This document shows positions 31,319-38,420 of a stretch of DNA of 41,287 nucleotides, piece after piece; the first letter of the stretch is position 1, and the number at the start of each line of letters is the position of its first letter. Origin of the DNA: Pseudomonadales bacterium. Its GTDB lineage: Bacteria > Pseudomonadota > Gammaproteobacteria > Pseudomonadales > Pseudohongiellaceae. A program made the position numbers and the translations under genes. Below the pieces are notes generated by a model, which searched no databases, was not told the origin of the DNA, and was given only the letters and a program-made list of their open reading frames with translations. The stretch is taken from contig JAJDYJ010000064.1 of NCBI GenBank assembly GCA_022822865.1, positions 1 through 41,287 on the forward strand, written 5' to 3'.

Positions 31319-32347
31319 ATGCCCAAGTTTTATGTGGATTCAGGGATTCACACCGCGGAGTGCACGACCTTCATGGAAACCATGATGGACGACAGCGTGG
31401 TGGACTTAGTGGTTACGTCTCCACCCTATGACGACCTTCGTGACTACGAGGGTTTCAATTTCGACTGCAAGGATGTGGCCAAGGGCTTATACCGCGTAGT
31501 CAAGAAGGGGGGCGTTGTTGTTTGGGTTGTTGGCGACCGCATAAACGGTGGTCGCTCGCTGACGAGTTTCAATCACGCATTCGCCTTCCGCGACGCGGGA
31601 TTCATGGTATATGACGCTATGATCTTCAAGAAGCGGAACACGCCGTTCATGCGAAAACGTGCGTATACCAATTGCTATGAGTTCATGTTCGTCTTCACCA
31701 AAGGAACCCCCGCAACCTTCAATCCATTACGGAGTCCCAGTGTGCGTTCGGGACCGGCACAAGTTCCGTATCTTAAAGGCGCAGATGGCGTCAACCGTAA
31801 AACCGAACGATCCCTAAGCGAGCATAAGGTTCGAACGAACATCTGGTCTTATGCGGTCGGAAAGAATGGGACGACCAAGGACATGTATGCGTTCAAGCAT
31901 CCCGCTATGTTCCCCGAGAACTTGGCTCGAGACCACATTCTCTCGTGGTCTAGTCGGGGGGACCTCGTGTTCGACCCTTTGTGCGGAGCGGGAACAACTT
32001 GCAAAATGGCTAAGGCAACTGGAAGGCGATGGTTAGGAGTTGATGTCAGCAAGGAATACACAGCCATCGCTAAGCGCCGCGTAAGGCAAACGGTTGCGGA
32101 CTCGATATCATCGCTTCCATCCAGATCAGACCCTTTCGATGAGTTGGTCATGGCTGAAGAGAACTCAAGGATGGAGGCGAACATAATGTGTCAGTGGTGT
32201 GGTGTGGAGATTTCTCACGATCGATGGCAGCTAACCGGAGGCCGAGCGGTTACATGCAGCCCGGAATGTTCCCTCTTCAATAGTCGACGGCGCAGGAACG
32301 AACTTAAGCGGGTCGAGCGTGCCGCACGCTTGGAAACAGTTCTGTAG
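31319..32347 (+). CDS. Beta-class DNA methyltransferase (N4-cytosine or N6-adenine) with C-terminal zinc finger
   Basis: 342 aa. Catalytic motif IV is TSPPYDDLRDY at residues 33-43, and the SAM-binding motif FDPLCGAGTT is at 218-227, so the order is IV then I, typical of the beta group. HPAMFPENLA at 194-203 is the motif preceding the SAM region. The region 105-190 would be target recognition. The tail adds CQWC at 291-294 and CSPEC at 313-317, a four-cysteine zinc site followed by a basic helix, unusual for this class. SPPY favours N4-cytosine, but N6-adenine cannot be excluded. The ATG at 31319 is chosen; a TTG at 31259 is in frame. No intact restriction enzyme is adjacent. Confidence 0.88.
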   Translation: MPKFYVDSGIHTAECTTFMETMMDDSVVDLVVTSPPYDDLRDYEGFNFDCKDVAKGLYRVVKKGGVVVWVVGDRINGGRSLTSFNHAFAFRDAGFMVYDAMIFKKRNTPFMRKRAYTNCYEFMFVFTKGTPATFNPLRSPSVRSGPAQVPYLKGADGVNRKTERSLSEHKVRTNIWSYAVGKNGTTKDMYAFKHPAMFPENLARDHILSWSSRGDLVFDPLCGAGTTCKMAKATGRRWLGVDVSKEYTAIAKRRVRQTVADSISSLPSRSDPFDELVMAEENSRMEANIMCQWCGVEISHDRWQLTGGRAVTCSPECSLFNSRRRRNELKRVERAARLETVL

Positions 32348-32486
32348 TGAAATTCAAGTGGTAGTCAACGGCGATGTGCGGGGTGACTTTTGTGTCAAGC
32401 AGCGCGTCGAGGAAGCTGACCAAGTCGTTAGCCCCTTCGGCGCCCAGTGTGAGCCGGACCGGGGGTTCCGTCGGTGTGGCGGAACA
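32340..32486 (-). mobile_element. Possible transposase remnant
   Basis: In the minus frame just after the stop at 32487, codons read VRLTLGAEGANDLVSFLDAL, then LLDTKVTPHIAVDYH. This resembles the TLGADKGYD...VTPHVAQN block of IS5/IS1182-type transposases, in the catalytic core. No start, no inverted repeats and no full transposase are present, so it is a scrap at best. It overlaps the 3' end of the methyltransferase by a few bases. Confidence 0.35.
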
Positions 32487-33030
32487 CTATTCTCCGTCCA
32501 GCTCCCAGATTCGGATGAATCCCGGCAAAACGGGGTCGCCGTCCTGACCGTCGGGAAGCATTGACCAGGGCGTGGCGTCGGCGCGGACGAGAATCACGTC
32601 CAGCAGCGTCATGTCCAAGCATTTCAGCATTCGGCGTGCCTTGCTCACCATGAACGGCAGCGCCTGCAAATGCAATATCGAATCGCTGGTGAAGTCCCAG
32701 CCCAGGATGACGCCTTTGGCGCGATACGCTAGGCAGCGGCGAGCAAGGTTCTCGCAAGTTCATTGGTGTCTCGCTGCCCCAGCTGAGATTCTCGGTCGCC
32801 AGAACGCCATACTTTTTGTCCTACGGGGTCGCCGTCAGCACTGGATGCCGCAATCCGGTCAACCGAGCCGTCAAAATCGCCAGCGCGACAAGGCGAAGCG
32901 CTTCCAGCGACCCTTGCGCGTATCGGGTGTGCCCGACCAGTTTTCTGATTGCTTCGTCGGCCAAAGCCATTGTGATCCAATGCTGAAGGTGTACTCTGCC
33001 AGAAACTTTAGTTTCAGATCTTGCCAATAA
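32487..33030 (-). pseudogene. Decayed gene of unknown function
   Basis: A protein-like reading spans this interval with two lesions. One frame gives VSGRVHLQHWITMALADEA, LRLVALAILTARLTGLRHP, a TAG at 32821-32823, then KKYGVLATENLSWGSETPM. After a frameshift near 32755 it continues CLAYRAKGVILGWDFTSDS, LQALPFMVSKARRMLKCLD, LPGFIRIWELDGE. I do not recognise it. Convergent placement against the methyltransferase would suit a dead restriction enzyme, but nothing in the sequence proves it. From 33031 to 33173 no feature is visible. Confidence 0.4.
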
Positions 33031-33173
33031 TGGAAAAGCTTACGCGTGGACCACAGGGATCAGAGCAATGAGGCCCATAGCTTTCCGTCGCAGTAGCGCC
33101 ATAATCAGTATAGCTTTGCATCTCGGCCACTGATTCAATTCTGTGTCCGTAACCTGTCGAAGCTTACAATTGA

Positions 33174-33614
33174 TCACCCTGTAGTATCACGGCTGTGGTC
33201 CAGCGTTTTGCTCGAATCCGGTTGATCGATCATTCGAAACGCATCACCTTTCTGCGCCCGATTCATCGACATCTCCACGATGCGGTCAGCAACACGGTCC
33301 CGGGTCTTCCACTTCATCACCAGCTTCCCGGGATCCATACCGTACTGCGCCACTATGTCCTTTAATTGATCCAAGTCAAGTTCTAGCAGACGTGACTGTA
33401 GCTCTTGAAGACCTTCTTCACGCAAAACTGCGACGGGATCGAAGGCTGCCTGTGCTCTGCGCCTTCGTTTCCGTGTCCTATTGGTTTCCTGCCCTCTCTT
33501 GCCACCTTGCTCGATTTCGAATACTGCTTCCAACTTCAGGGCAAATTTTGGATTATGCTCAGCTTCGTCGGATACTGCCCGTGCTAGTTCGAGTAGTTTT
33601 TTGCGAATCTTCAT
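33174..33614 (-). CDS. Small basic partner protein of the island ParA
   Basis: 146 aa, 3 bp after the stop of the ParA fusion and surely co-transcribed with it. The N-terminal helix is MKIRKKLLELARAVSDEAEH, the middle is a very basic stretch (NRTRKRRRRAQAAFDPV), and the C-terminal half is QLKDIVAQYGMDPGKLVMKW followed by KTRDRVADRIVEMSMNRA, ending DAFR plus a short tail. I recall proteins with this DIVAQYGMDPGKLVMKWKT block in other proteobacteria beside ParA-like ATPases, without assigned function. A DNA-binding adaptor for the ATPase is plausible, based on charge and context only. Confidence 0.8.
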   Translation of the reverse strand: MKIRKKLLELARAVSDEAEHNPKFALKLEAVFEIEQGGKRGQETNRTRKRRRRAQAAFDPVAVLREEGLQELQSRLLELDLDQLKDIVAQYGMDPGKLVMKWKTRDRVADRIVEMSMNRAQKGDAFRMIDQPDSSKTLDHSRDTTG

Positions 33615-33617
33615 CCC

Positions 33618-34709
33618 TCATCCCTCTAACTTCTCAAGTATCTCCCAAGCAAGCTCCTTATAGCGGTCAGCAATTCCCCCGTAGCCATACTTTTGCTTGA
33701 GTGTGCGAGAGGAGTAGTCGACGTGCTCCGCCGCCGCCGCAATGTTATTTGCTTGTGGGATGATCGTGTTGAACACAGGGGCATCATTGCCAGCGACCAA
33801 ATTCCCATGAACACTTGAGTGTACTGTTGAATTGCCCTGAAATTTTGTAATGACAATTCCCATGGGCTCGATAGGTTCGGCAATCTCCTCGGCAAACTCG
33901 CGCACTCGAGTAACGATCTGCGGTATACCGTAAGTTGACAAAAAATCCGGAATTGTCGGTATTATGTATCCCTGTGAGATACGCAATCCATTGAGCGTGA
34001 TTATGCCCAGATTCGGTGGGCAGTCGACGATGACCACATCATAGTCATCGAGACGTGCCTTCACTTCTCGCCACAACAACTCAGTTGGGATAATGGAATG
34101 AAACTTCCCTGCAGGTGTGGAGGAAAGATCGTCCTGAATGTTAATCAAGTCTAGACTGGATGGCAGCAAATCTACGGTTCGGGCGAGACCTACATCGGAC
34201 ACGCCGACTTGGAGTGTGGCATCGAAGTCAAATAGTTTGTTGCTGGGGTCGGTCTCGAGCGCATCTTGAAACAGGCGAGCTAACGTGTGCCCTTTCCTGT
34301 TCAATTCGCGCCACTTTTTTTCCCCTATCAACATGGTGGTGGCATTAGTTTGCGGGTCTAGGTCGACGACGAGTACGCGCTTTCGGAATTCTCCAGATAG
34401 CGTCTCCGCCAAGGCTACCGTTGTCGTGGTCTTGCCGACACCTCCCTTGAGATTAATTGTCGAAATTACATGGGCCATTGGAATCTTCCTCCTTCTTCTC
34501 AGCCAAATTCTCACTTGCGACCGTCGAAACACAGGACCTGATGCCAATTCGGCAATAGGCTTCGGAAACTCCTGGGATCTGGCACGCCAATTGGCTACAG
34601 CCTGACGTGACACTTTTGCCATGAACGCAATTTCGTTGATCCCCACTAGTTCTTCATCAACCGGAACCACCAAACACATCTCCGTGTACGTTGAACACAA
34701 AGTGTACAT
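33618..34709 (-). CDS. ParA-family ATPase with N-terminal helix-turn-helix
   Basis: 363 aa. Residues about 20-72 are a MerR/excisionase-like winged helix (INEIAFMAKVSRQAVANWRAR, split by a single chain, then GPVFRRSQVRIWLRRR). The deviant Walker A motif is NLKGGVGKTTTTVALAE at 86-102, with VLVVDLDPQTNATTM and YDVVIVDCPPNLGIITLNGL after it. Fusion to a DNA-binding domain is typical of plasmid or island ParA proteins, which often repress their own operon. This is distinct from the chromosomal ParA at 14528. The start is uncertain: 34709 has GGA nine bases upstream, while the ATG at 34679 would leave the upstream direct repeats untranslated. Together with the 146-aa partner it may maintain the island. 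Confidence 0.88.
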   Translation of the reverse strand: MYTLCSTYTEMCLVVPVDEELVGINEIAFMAKVSRQAVANWRARSQEFPKPIAELASGPVFRRSQVRIWLRRRRKIPMAHVISTINLKGGVGKTTTTVALAETLSGEFRKRVLVVDLDPQTNATTMLIGEKKWRELNRKGHTLARLFQDALETDPSNKLFDFDATLQVGVSDVGLARTVDLLPSSLDLINIQDDLSSTPAGKFHSIIPTELLWREVKARLDDYDVVIVDCPPNLGIITLNGLRISQGYIIPTIPDFLSTYGIPQIVTRVREFAEEIAEPIEPMGIVITKFQGNSTVHSSVHGNLVAGNDAPVFNTIIPQANNIAAAAEHVDYSSRTLKQKYGYGGIADRYKELAWEILEKLEG

Positions 34710-34717
34710 TGTTCACA
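34685..34717. promoter_or_regulatory. Direct repeats at the island parA start
   Basis: TGTACGTTGAACACA (34685-34699) and TGTACATTGTTCACA (34703-34717) match at 12 of 15 positions with an 18-bp period. They overlap the first codons or the promoter of the HTH-ParA gene, where they could be its own operator or a partition site. A weaker TGTACCAAC follows at 34737. Confidence 0.5.
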
Positions 34718-34877
34718 ATCCATCGGTCAACCGGTGTGTACCAACAGCGTGGAGAGGCTTGGTTTCTGCAGCGTTCCCGTGCCTTCTTTCGGTTTTTAGT
34801 TATTGCCTTGGGATTGTTTGGTTACTGTGCCAGTATCGATACCGAGGACCAAGCATCCGAGACTATTCAACGATAAG

Positions 34878-35516
34878 CTAGTCGGCCTTTGGCGGGCTTC
34901 GCATCAACTCGGTCAGCAGCAAAATCTCCGATCCGAAGCCCCCGGCCTCGACATGGCCGGCCGCCGCCAATCGTACGGCATCGGGTTTGTTTTGATTGAG
35001 TTTCCAGGTTCCGTCCACTGCCTCTATCTCAAGCTCGATCGGTCGGATTGCCCGCATCAACGCCTGTAGCTGACGCTCTGAAACTTTTTCGATCCGCCAG
35101 GGCGGCTTGGGGAGAAGCCGCTGCTCGAATTTTGCGGACAGTGCTTCCAGATGACCCCGGAGCGTTTCTTCCGGGCGGAGTCTGAGGCGTCCCCGCAGAT
35201 GCACCGCCACGTAGTTCCAGGTCGGCACCTGTCCGGGATCGGTCTCATACCAGTCAGGAGAGATGTACCCGTCCGGGCCGCTGACGGCCAGAACGGCTCG
35301 CTGCTCGCATTCAGCCAAGATGTCCAGAATCGGGTTCGCCCTGGAGAGATGGGCGTGGACGAGTTCACCGTCTTCCGCCAGCAGAAACGGAACATGGCTA
35401 AGCAACGGGCTGCCCGTATCGCCCGCGTTCAGCGCAAGCACGCCAAAACCTCTTTCACTTGCAAAGGCAAGATTGGTCTGACGCGATGCCTTTCGAAATT
35501 GCGGCGATGGATGCAT
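34878..35516 (-). CDS. PaiB-like FMN-binding split-barrel protein
   Basis: 212 aa, close to the usual length of the FMN-binding negative transcriptional regulator (PaiB) family. The start is MHPSPQFRKASRQTNLAF. The split barrel is shown by GVLALNAGDTGSPLLSHVPF, GELVHAHLSRANPI, VLAVSGPDGYISPDWYE, and TWNYVAVHLRGRLRL. The C-terminal part has a family motif MRAIRPIELEIEAVDGTWKL followed by NQNK. The ATG at 35516 fits the family start better than one at 35579. Role in Bacillus is repression of protease and sporulation genes; here function is unknown. A broken copy lies at 27836-28275. Confidence 0.88.
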   Translation of the reverse strand: MHPSPQFRKASRQTNLAFASERGFGVLALNAGDTGSPLLSHVPFLLAEDGELVHAHLSRANPILDILAECEQRAVLAVSGPDGYISPDWYETDPGQVPTWNYVAVHLRGRLRLRPEETLRGHLEALSAKFEQRLLPKPPWRIEKVSERQLQALMRAIRPIELEIEAVDGTWKLNQNKPDAVRLAAAGHVEAGGFGSEILLLTELMRSPPKAD

Positions 35517-35662
35517 GAGTTTCTGAATTGCTGAATCAGGATTTGGCGACCTGTTTCCGGCCCGCGGCAAGTGTAACAAATCAGCCGTTGATCACGTCCC
35601 GCAAGTTGGTAAATTCCGCAACTGTCGGGCAGCCTTTCGTTGCGAGATTCGGGGAGAAACTC

Positions 35663-35791
35663 ATGGAAGCATTAGCAGCCGTTGCATTCGTTTTCGGAAT
35701 GCTGGGGGTCGTCGCATTCGTGCGTACGGAAAAACTGATCAGAACCCTGAAGGAAAAAGGCGTTCTGGATGACGATTACAAAGAAGAGTAA
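35663..35791 (+). CDS. Small single-pass membrane protein
   Basis: 42 aa. MEALAAVAFVFGMLGVVAFV is one membrane helix, followed by a charged tail (RTEKLIRTLKEKGVLDDDYK). GGGGAG lies six bases before the ATG. The gene is 15 bp upstream of the membrane protein at 35807, so the two look like one small operon. I do not know a named family. The stretch 35517-35662 shows no other feature. Confidence 0.72.
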   Translation: MEALAAVAFVFGMLGVVAFVRTEKLIRTLKEKGVLDDDYKEE

Positions 35792-35806
35792 GAAGGAGTT
35801 GGGGAC

Positions 35807-36154
35807 ATGTTCAATGATTTGTTTGAGTTCGGAAAACAGCGATCAAGGCGGGAAGCCGTTGGCTTTTATCTTTTCTACTGGCTGCTGGGCGTGGTCATAT
35901 CCTCCGTTGGCCTGTTCATAGGCGGCGGTTGGGGCTTCCAGGAGGGCTTTGCCGAAGACCTGTGGATCGGGCCGTATTTCTTTGCGATGGTCTTCTGCCT
36001 GGCGCTGGCTTTTCTGGTGCTGGGCAAAAAGAACAAGCTGCGAAATCGAAGGTTGGTAATTCTGGCGTTGCTGTCCGGTGTCGGAGCTTACGTGCTAGGC
36101 GCCCTGGTTGGGTTGATTCTGGTGGCGAAGCTGACCACCGCCGAAGCGGAATAG
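35807..36154 (+). CDS. Three-pass membrane protein (paralogue of 27273-27794)
   Basis: 115 aa starting MFNDLFEFGKQRSRREAVGF, with three hydrophobic segments (about 18-42, 52-70, 78-105). It shares the start, the FLVLGKKNKLR motif and the SGVGAYVLGALVGL end with the longer protein at 27273, which has an added middle. AAGGAG precedes the ATG. Function unknown. From 36155 to 36253 nothing is seen. Confidence 0.82.
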   Translation: MFNDLFEFGKQRSRREAVGFYLFYWLLGVVISSVGLFIGGGWGFQEGFAEDLWIGPYFFAMVFCLALAFLVLGKKNKLRNRRLVILALLSGVGAYVLGALVGLILVAKLTTAEAE

Positions 36155-36253
36155 ACAGAACAGAAGGCTACTGGCGCGTCTATTACAGCTGTTGGGCCAA
36201 TTGGTCCTGCGTGTATGGATCGCTGTATCCTGCGAACGTTGCGGGATTTTCCA

Positions 36254-36550
36254 TTAGAATCCAATCCTCTCCCGGCGCAGGTGTTTCGCCAGGTCCCTGG
36301 CGCGGCCCTCGCCGTGCATAAGGTCGAGATATACCTGAACAGGACTCGCAAGCCAGGCGTCTCCCACCTGTTCTCGAATTAGCGTTCCCCCTGTCGACTT
36401 GACGTCTGTTACCGTCAGGTTCGCCCCTTGGTCAACGACGTGGGCTTCGAGAGCATCCAGGACCGCGTATTCCGCCGGATTCGCCAAGAGCAAGCAATGA
36501 ACCTGAGCAACAGATGTCAAGAAGGGCGCATACAGTGTGCTTGTCCGCAC
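36254..36550 (-). pseudogene. C-terminal fragment of an AbiEi-like antitoxin
   Basis: 98 codons. The end, LASPVQVYLDLMHGEGRARD followed by LAKHLRRERIGF, resembles the C-terminal end of type IV AbiEi-family antitoxins. The middle, NPAEYAVLDALEAHVVDQGA, fits too. The N-terminal winged helix that should precede it is absent, and the next gene upstream starts at once, so it is truncated. No AbiEii toxin is in the window. Confidence 0.5.
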
Positions 36551-36563
36551 CGGGATTTGGCTG

Positions 36564-36872
36564 CTAGCGCTCCGATATCCGCCCGGTCGCGATCCTGTGA
36601 ATGACGGACGCGAGATACGTCTGATAGGGCATTCCCAATTCCCGCGCGATAGTCTTGATTCGCGTGATGTCCCGCTCTTGCAGACGCAATGTCACGGCCT
36701 TGCGCTTTTGCGATTGCGCCAGCACGTCTTTCCATTCGTCCCTCACCCGCTCTTGCCCGGATGCGGAATGCGCGGAAATCCGTCCGTCTTCGATTGCCGC
36801 CTCGAACTCGGTCAGCAGCGCTTTTTCGTCATCATCGAAAAAAGGCGCGTCGAAACCTCGCGAACCGTTCAT
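36564..36872 (-). CDS. BrnA/CopG-type antitoxin
   Basis: 102 aa with an acidic N-terminal half (DDDEKALLTEFEAAIEDG) that would wrap the toxin, and a C-terminal ribbon-helix-helix: KRKAVTLRLQERDITRIKTI, then ARELGMPYQTYLASVIHRIA. This matches CopG antitoxins of the BrnA group. Its ATG overlaps the stop of the toxin gene by four bases (ATGA). In this family the complex represses its own promoter. Confidence 0.85.
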   Translation of the reverse strand: MNGSRGFDAPFFDDDEKALLTEFEAAIEDGRISAHSASGQERVRDEWKDVLAQSQKRKAVTLRLQERDITRIKTIARELGMPYQTYLASVIHRIATGRISER

Positions 36873-37144
36873 GATCGTTGACTCCCCTCGGCAAAAAGGC
36901 GCTGGGCCTTTCGGCTTCGATAAATGGTTTTCAGGAACAGAACGTCACTGTCGCGGATGTAGGGGACAAGGCACGCATAACCGTCTATTTCCACGATCAG
37001 CACTCGCTGGCCGGGATAGCGCTCCTGATTCGGATGCGGATAGTCGGCGATGAATTTTCCGCTTTCGATCGCGGTCTCCACATCTTCAAAACAGACTCCT
37101 CTTTCGCGCTTGAGTTTGCGGTTTTTCTCCTCACTCCAGTCCAT
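36869..37144 (-). CDS. BrnT-like RNase toxin
   Basis: 91 aa. It starts MDWSEEKNRKLKRERGVCFE, the BrnT opening (Trp, Lys-Asn, then a helix and G-V-x-F), and continues with NQERYPGQRVLIVEIDGYAC and a C-terminal FLKTIYRSRKAQR, where family members have catalytic or RNA-contacting Arg residues. An alternative ATG lies at 37159, but that codon falls about at the predicted transcript start, so 37144 is preferred. The toxin gene comes first and the antitoxin second, the usual BrnTA order. Confidence 0.82.
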   Translation of the reverse strand: MDWSEEKNRKLKRERGVCFEDVETAIESGKFIADYPHPNQERYPGQRVLIVEIDGYACLVPYIRDSDVLFLKTIYRSRKAQRLFAEGSQRS

Positions 37145-37167
37145 GTGACAATCGTTCATGATCTTGA

Positions 37168-37195
37168 AGGATATTGAATATATTTCTGATGTCAA
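37168..37195 (-). promoter_or_regulatory. Promoter of the BrnT-BrnA pair
   Basis: On the minus strand a perfect TTGACA (37190-37195) is followed after 16 bp by TATCCT (37168-37173). The spacer holds the palindromic AATATATT, a possible operator for the antitoxin. The start point would be close to 37161. Confidence 0.6.
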
Positions 37196-37332
37196 TACTT
37201 TGAGGTTCCCCCGCAGAGCCGGCGCGACGGCATTGAGGGGCTGTTCCACGGGCAGAACGGCTACGGACAGAAAGGGAATTGAATGAAATTTACCAACTAT
37301 GTTGTACGCCTACACGGGAAAGGACCGTTGGA

Positions 37333-37396
37333 TCAAAAGGAAAGATTGGTCTGGCGCGATGCCTTCCGGAAATGCGACGATGGATGCATGAGTTTT
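37333..37396 (-). pseudogene. Scrap of a paiB-like 5' end
   Basis: This segment matches 35466-35528 (start region of the intact paiB) at most positions, including GATTGGTCTG or GATTGGTCTGG, GCGATGCC and GATGGATGCATGAGTTT. Nothing else of the gene is present. With the copy at 27836-28275 it may represent the two ends of one disrupted gene. Confidence 0.6.
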
Positions 37397-37402
37397 TTCT
37401 AT

Positions 37403-37420
37403 ATTTACTGCACAGTAAAT
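37403..37420. promoter_or_regulatory. Palindrome after hexR-like gene
   Basis: ATTTACTG-CA-CAGTAAAT, perfect 8-bp arms, located 38 bp past the stop of the RpiR-family gene. No T run follows in that direction, so it may be a protein-binding site rather than a terminator. Confidence 0.35.
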
Positions 37421-37457
37421 AATACCGAAATCCTGAATATGGAATTCCGGAGTATCG

Positions 37458-38318
37458 TCAGCCGCTCCGCCTGCCGGTGCGCAGGGCGCGTTGGCTGCGT
37501 TCCAGGCGCTTCATGTGTTCGTTAAGCAGGGGTTTGCGATGCACGGCGACGCCGGTGCCGAGTACGTCGATGACGGCCAGGTGGGCGATGCGGGAGGAAA
37601 CCGGGGCGAAAGCCTGGTGTTCCTCGCGCACGTTGACGTGGATGGGGATGCTGCAGAGGTCGCTTAGCGGGGTGTCTTTCGGCGCGAGGCCGATGACCGT
37701 GGCGCCGGCTTCCATGGCGAGATTTACACTTTCGAGCAGCGCCCGGGTCTGGCCGGACTGGGAGATTGCGATCACCGCGTCGCGCTGGTCGAGCGCGATC
37801 GCTGACATGTGCTGGATGTGCGGGTCGGTATAGGCGGCGGTGACGAGTTGCAGGCGGAAGAACTTGTGCTGGGCGTCGGCCGCCACCGAGCCCGAGGCGC
37901 CGAAGCCGTAAAACTCGACCCGGCGCGCGCGGATGATCGTGTCGATGGCCCGTTCGAGTGCGTCCGGGTCGAGTTCGTCCCGCACCTGGAGCAGCGAGCC
38001 CACCGTACTGTCGAAGACCTTGTTGCGCAGATCCCGGACCGTGTCCTTGTCGTCCACGGCGAACTGGGTGTAGACGCCGCCGAGTCCGGCCTGCTGGGCA
38101 AGTTGCAGCTTGAACGCCTGGAAGCCGTTGCAGCCCACGGCGCGGCAGAAGCGGATGACGGTGGGGTCGCTCACTCCGGCGTGTTCGGCCAGGTCGACGA
38201 CGCGCATGGCGAGCACGTCGTTGACGTTTTCAAGCACGAAACTTGCCACCTTGGCTTCGGATTTGCGCAACTGGCGCCGGGAGTCGGCGATGCGCCGTAT
38301 CAGATTGGGCGATTCCAT
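37458..38318 (-). CDS. RpiR/MurR-family transcriptional regulator, HexR-like
   Basis: 286 aa. The N-terminal RpiR helix-turn-helix shows LRKSEAKVASFVLENVNDVL, VVDLAEHAGVSDPTVIRFCR and AVGCNGFQAFKLQLAQ, close to HexR, which controls central sugar catabolism and senses a phosphosugar. The SIS domain follows (EFYGFGASGSVAADAQHKFF; VIAISQSGQTRALLESV). The ATG at 38318 (MESPNLIRRI) is chosen over a GTG four codons upstream. It is divergent from the FemAB-like gene. Composition has returned to GC-rich, so this marks the right edge of the island. Target genes are not in the window. Confidence 0.88.
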   Translation of the reverse strand: MESPNLIRRIADSRRQLRKSEAKVASFVLENVNDVLAMRVVDLAEHAGVSDPTVIRFCRAVGCNGFQAFKLQLAQQAGLGGVYTQFAVDDKDTVRDLRNKVFDSTVGSLLQVRDELDPDALERAIDTIIRARRVEFYGFGASGSVAADAQHKFFRLQLVTAAYTDPHIQHMSAIALDQRDAVIAISQSGQTRALLESVNLAMEAGATVIGLAPKDTPLSDLCSIPIHVNVREEHQAFAPVSSRIAHLAVIDVLGTGVAVHRKPLLNEHMKRLERSQRALRTGRRSG

Positions 38319-38420
38319 GTGCTGGGCCACCGGGCGAGAATCGGTACAATGCTACTGCAAGCGGGGCGGCATCGCACTTTTCGCCGGACTCGCTTTCGCC
38401 GGGCTGGCCTGGAGCGGTAT

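Noticed and set aside
36517..36735. Minus-strand frame overlapping the BrnA-like antitoxin
   Set aside because: Shadow of the ribbon-helix-helix gene in another frame.
37283..37525. 80-codon frame starting MKFTNYVVRLHG
   Set aside because: It runs through the paiB scrap and into the opposite-strand regulator, and its composition changes at each junction; a true start of a lost gene is possible but not supportable.
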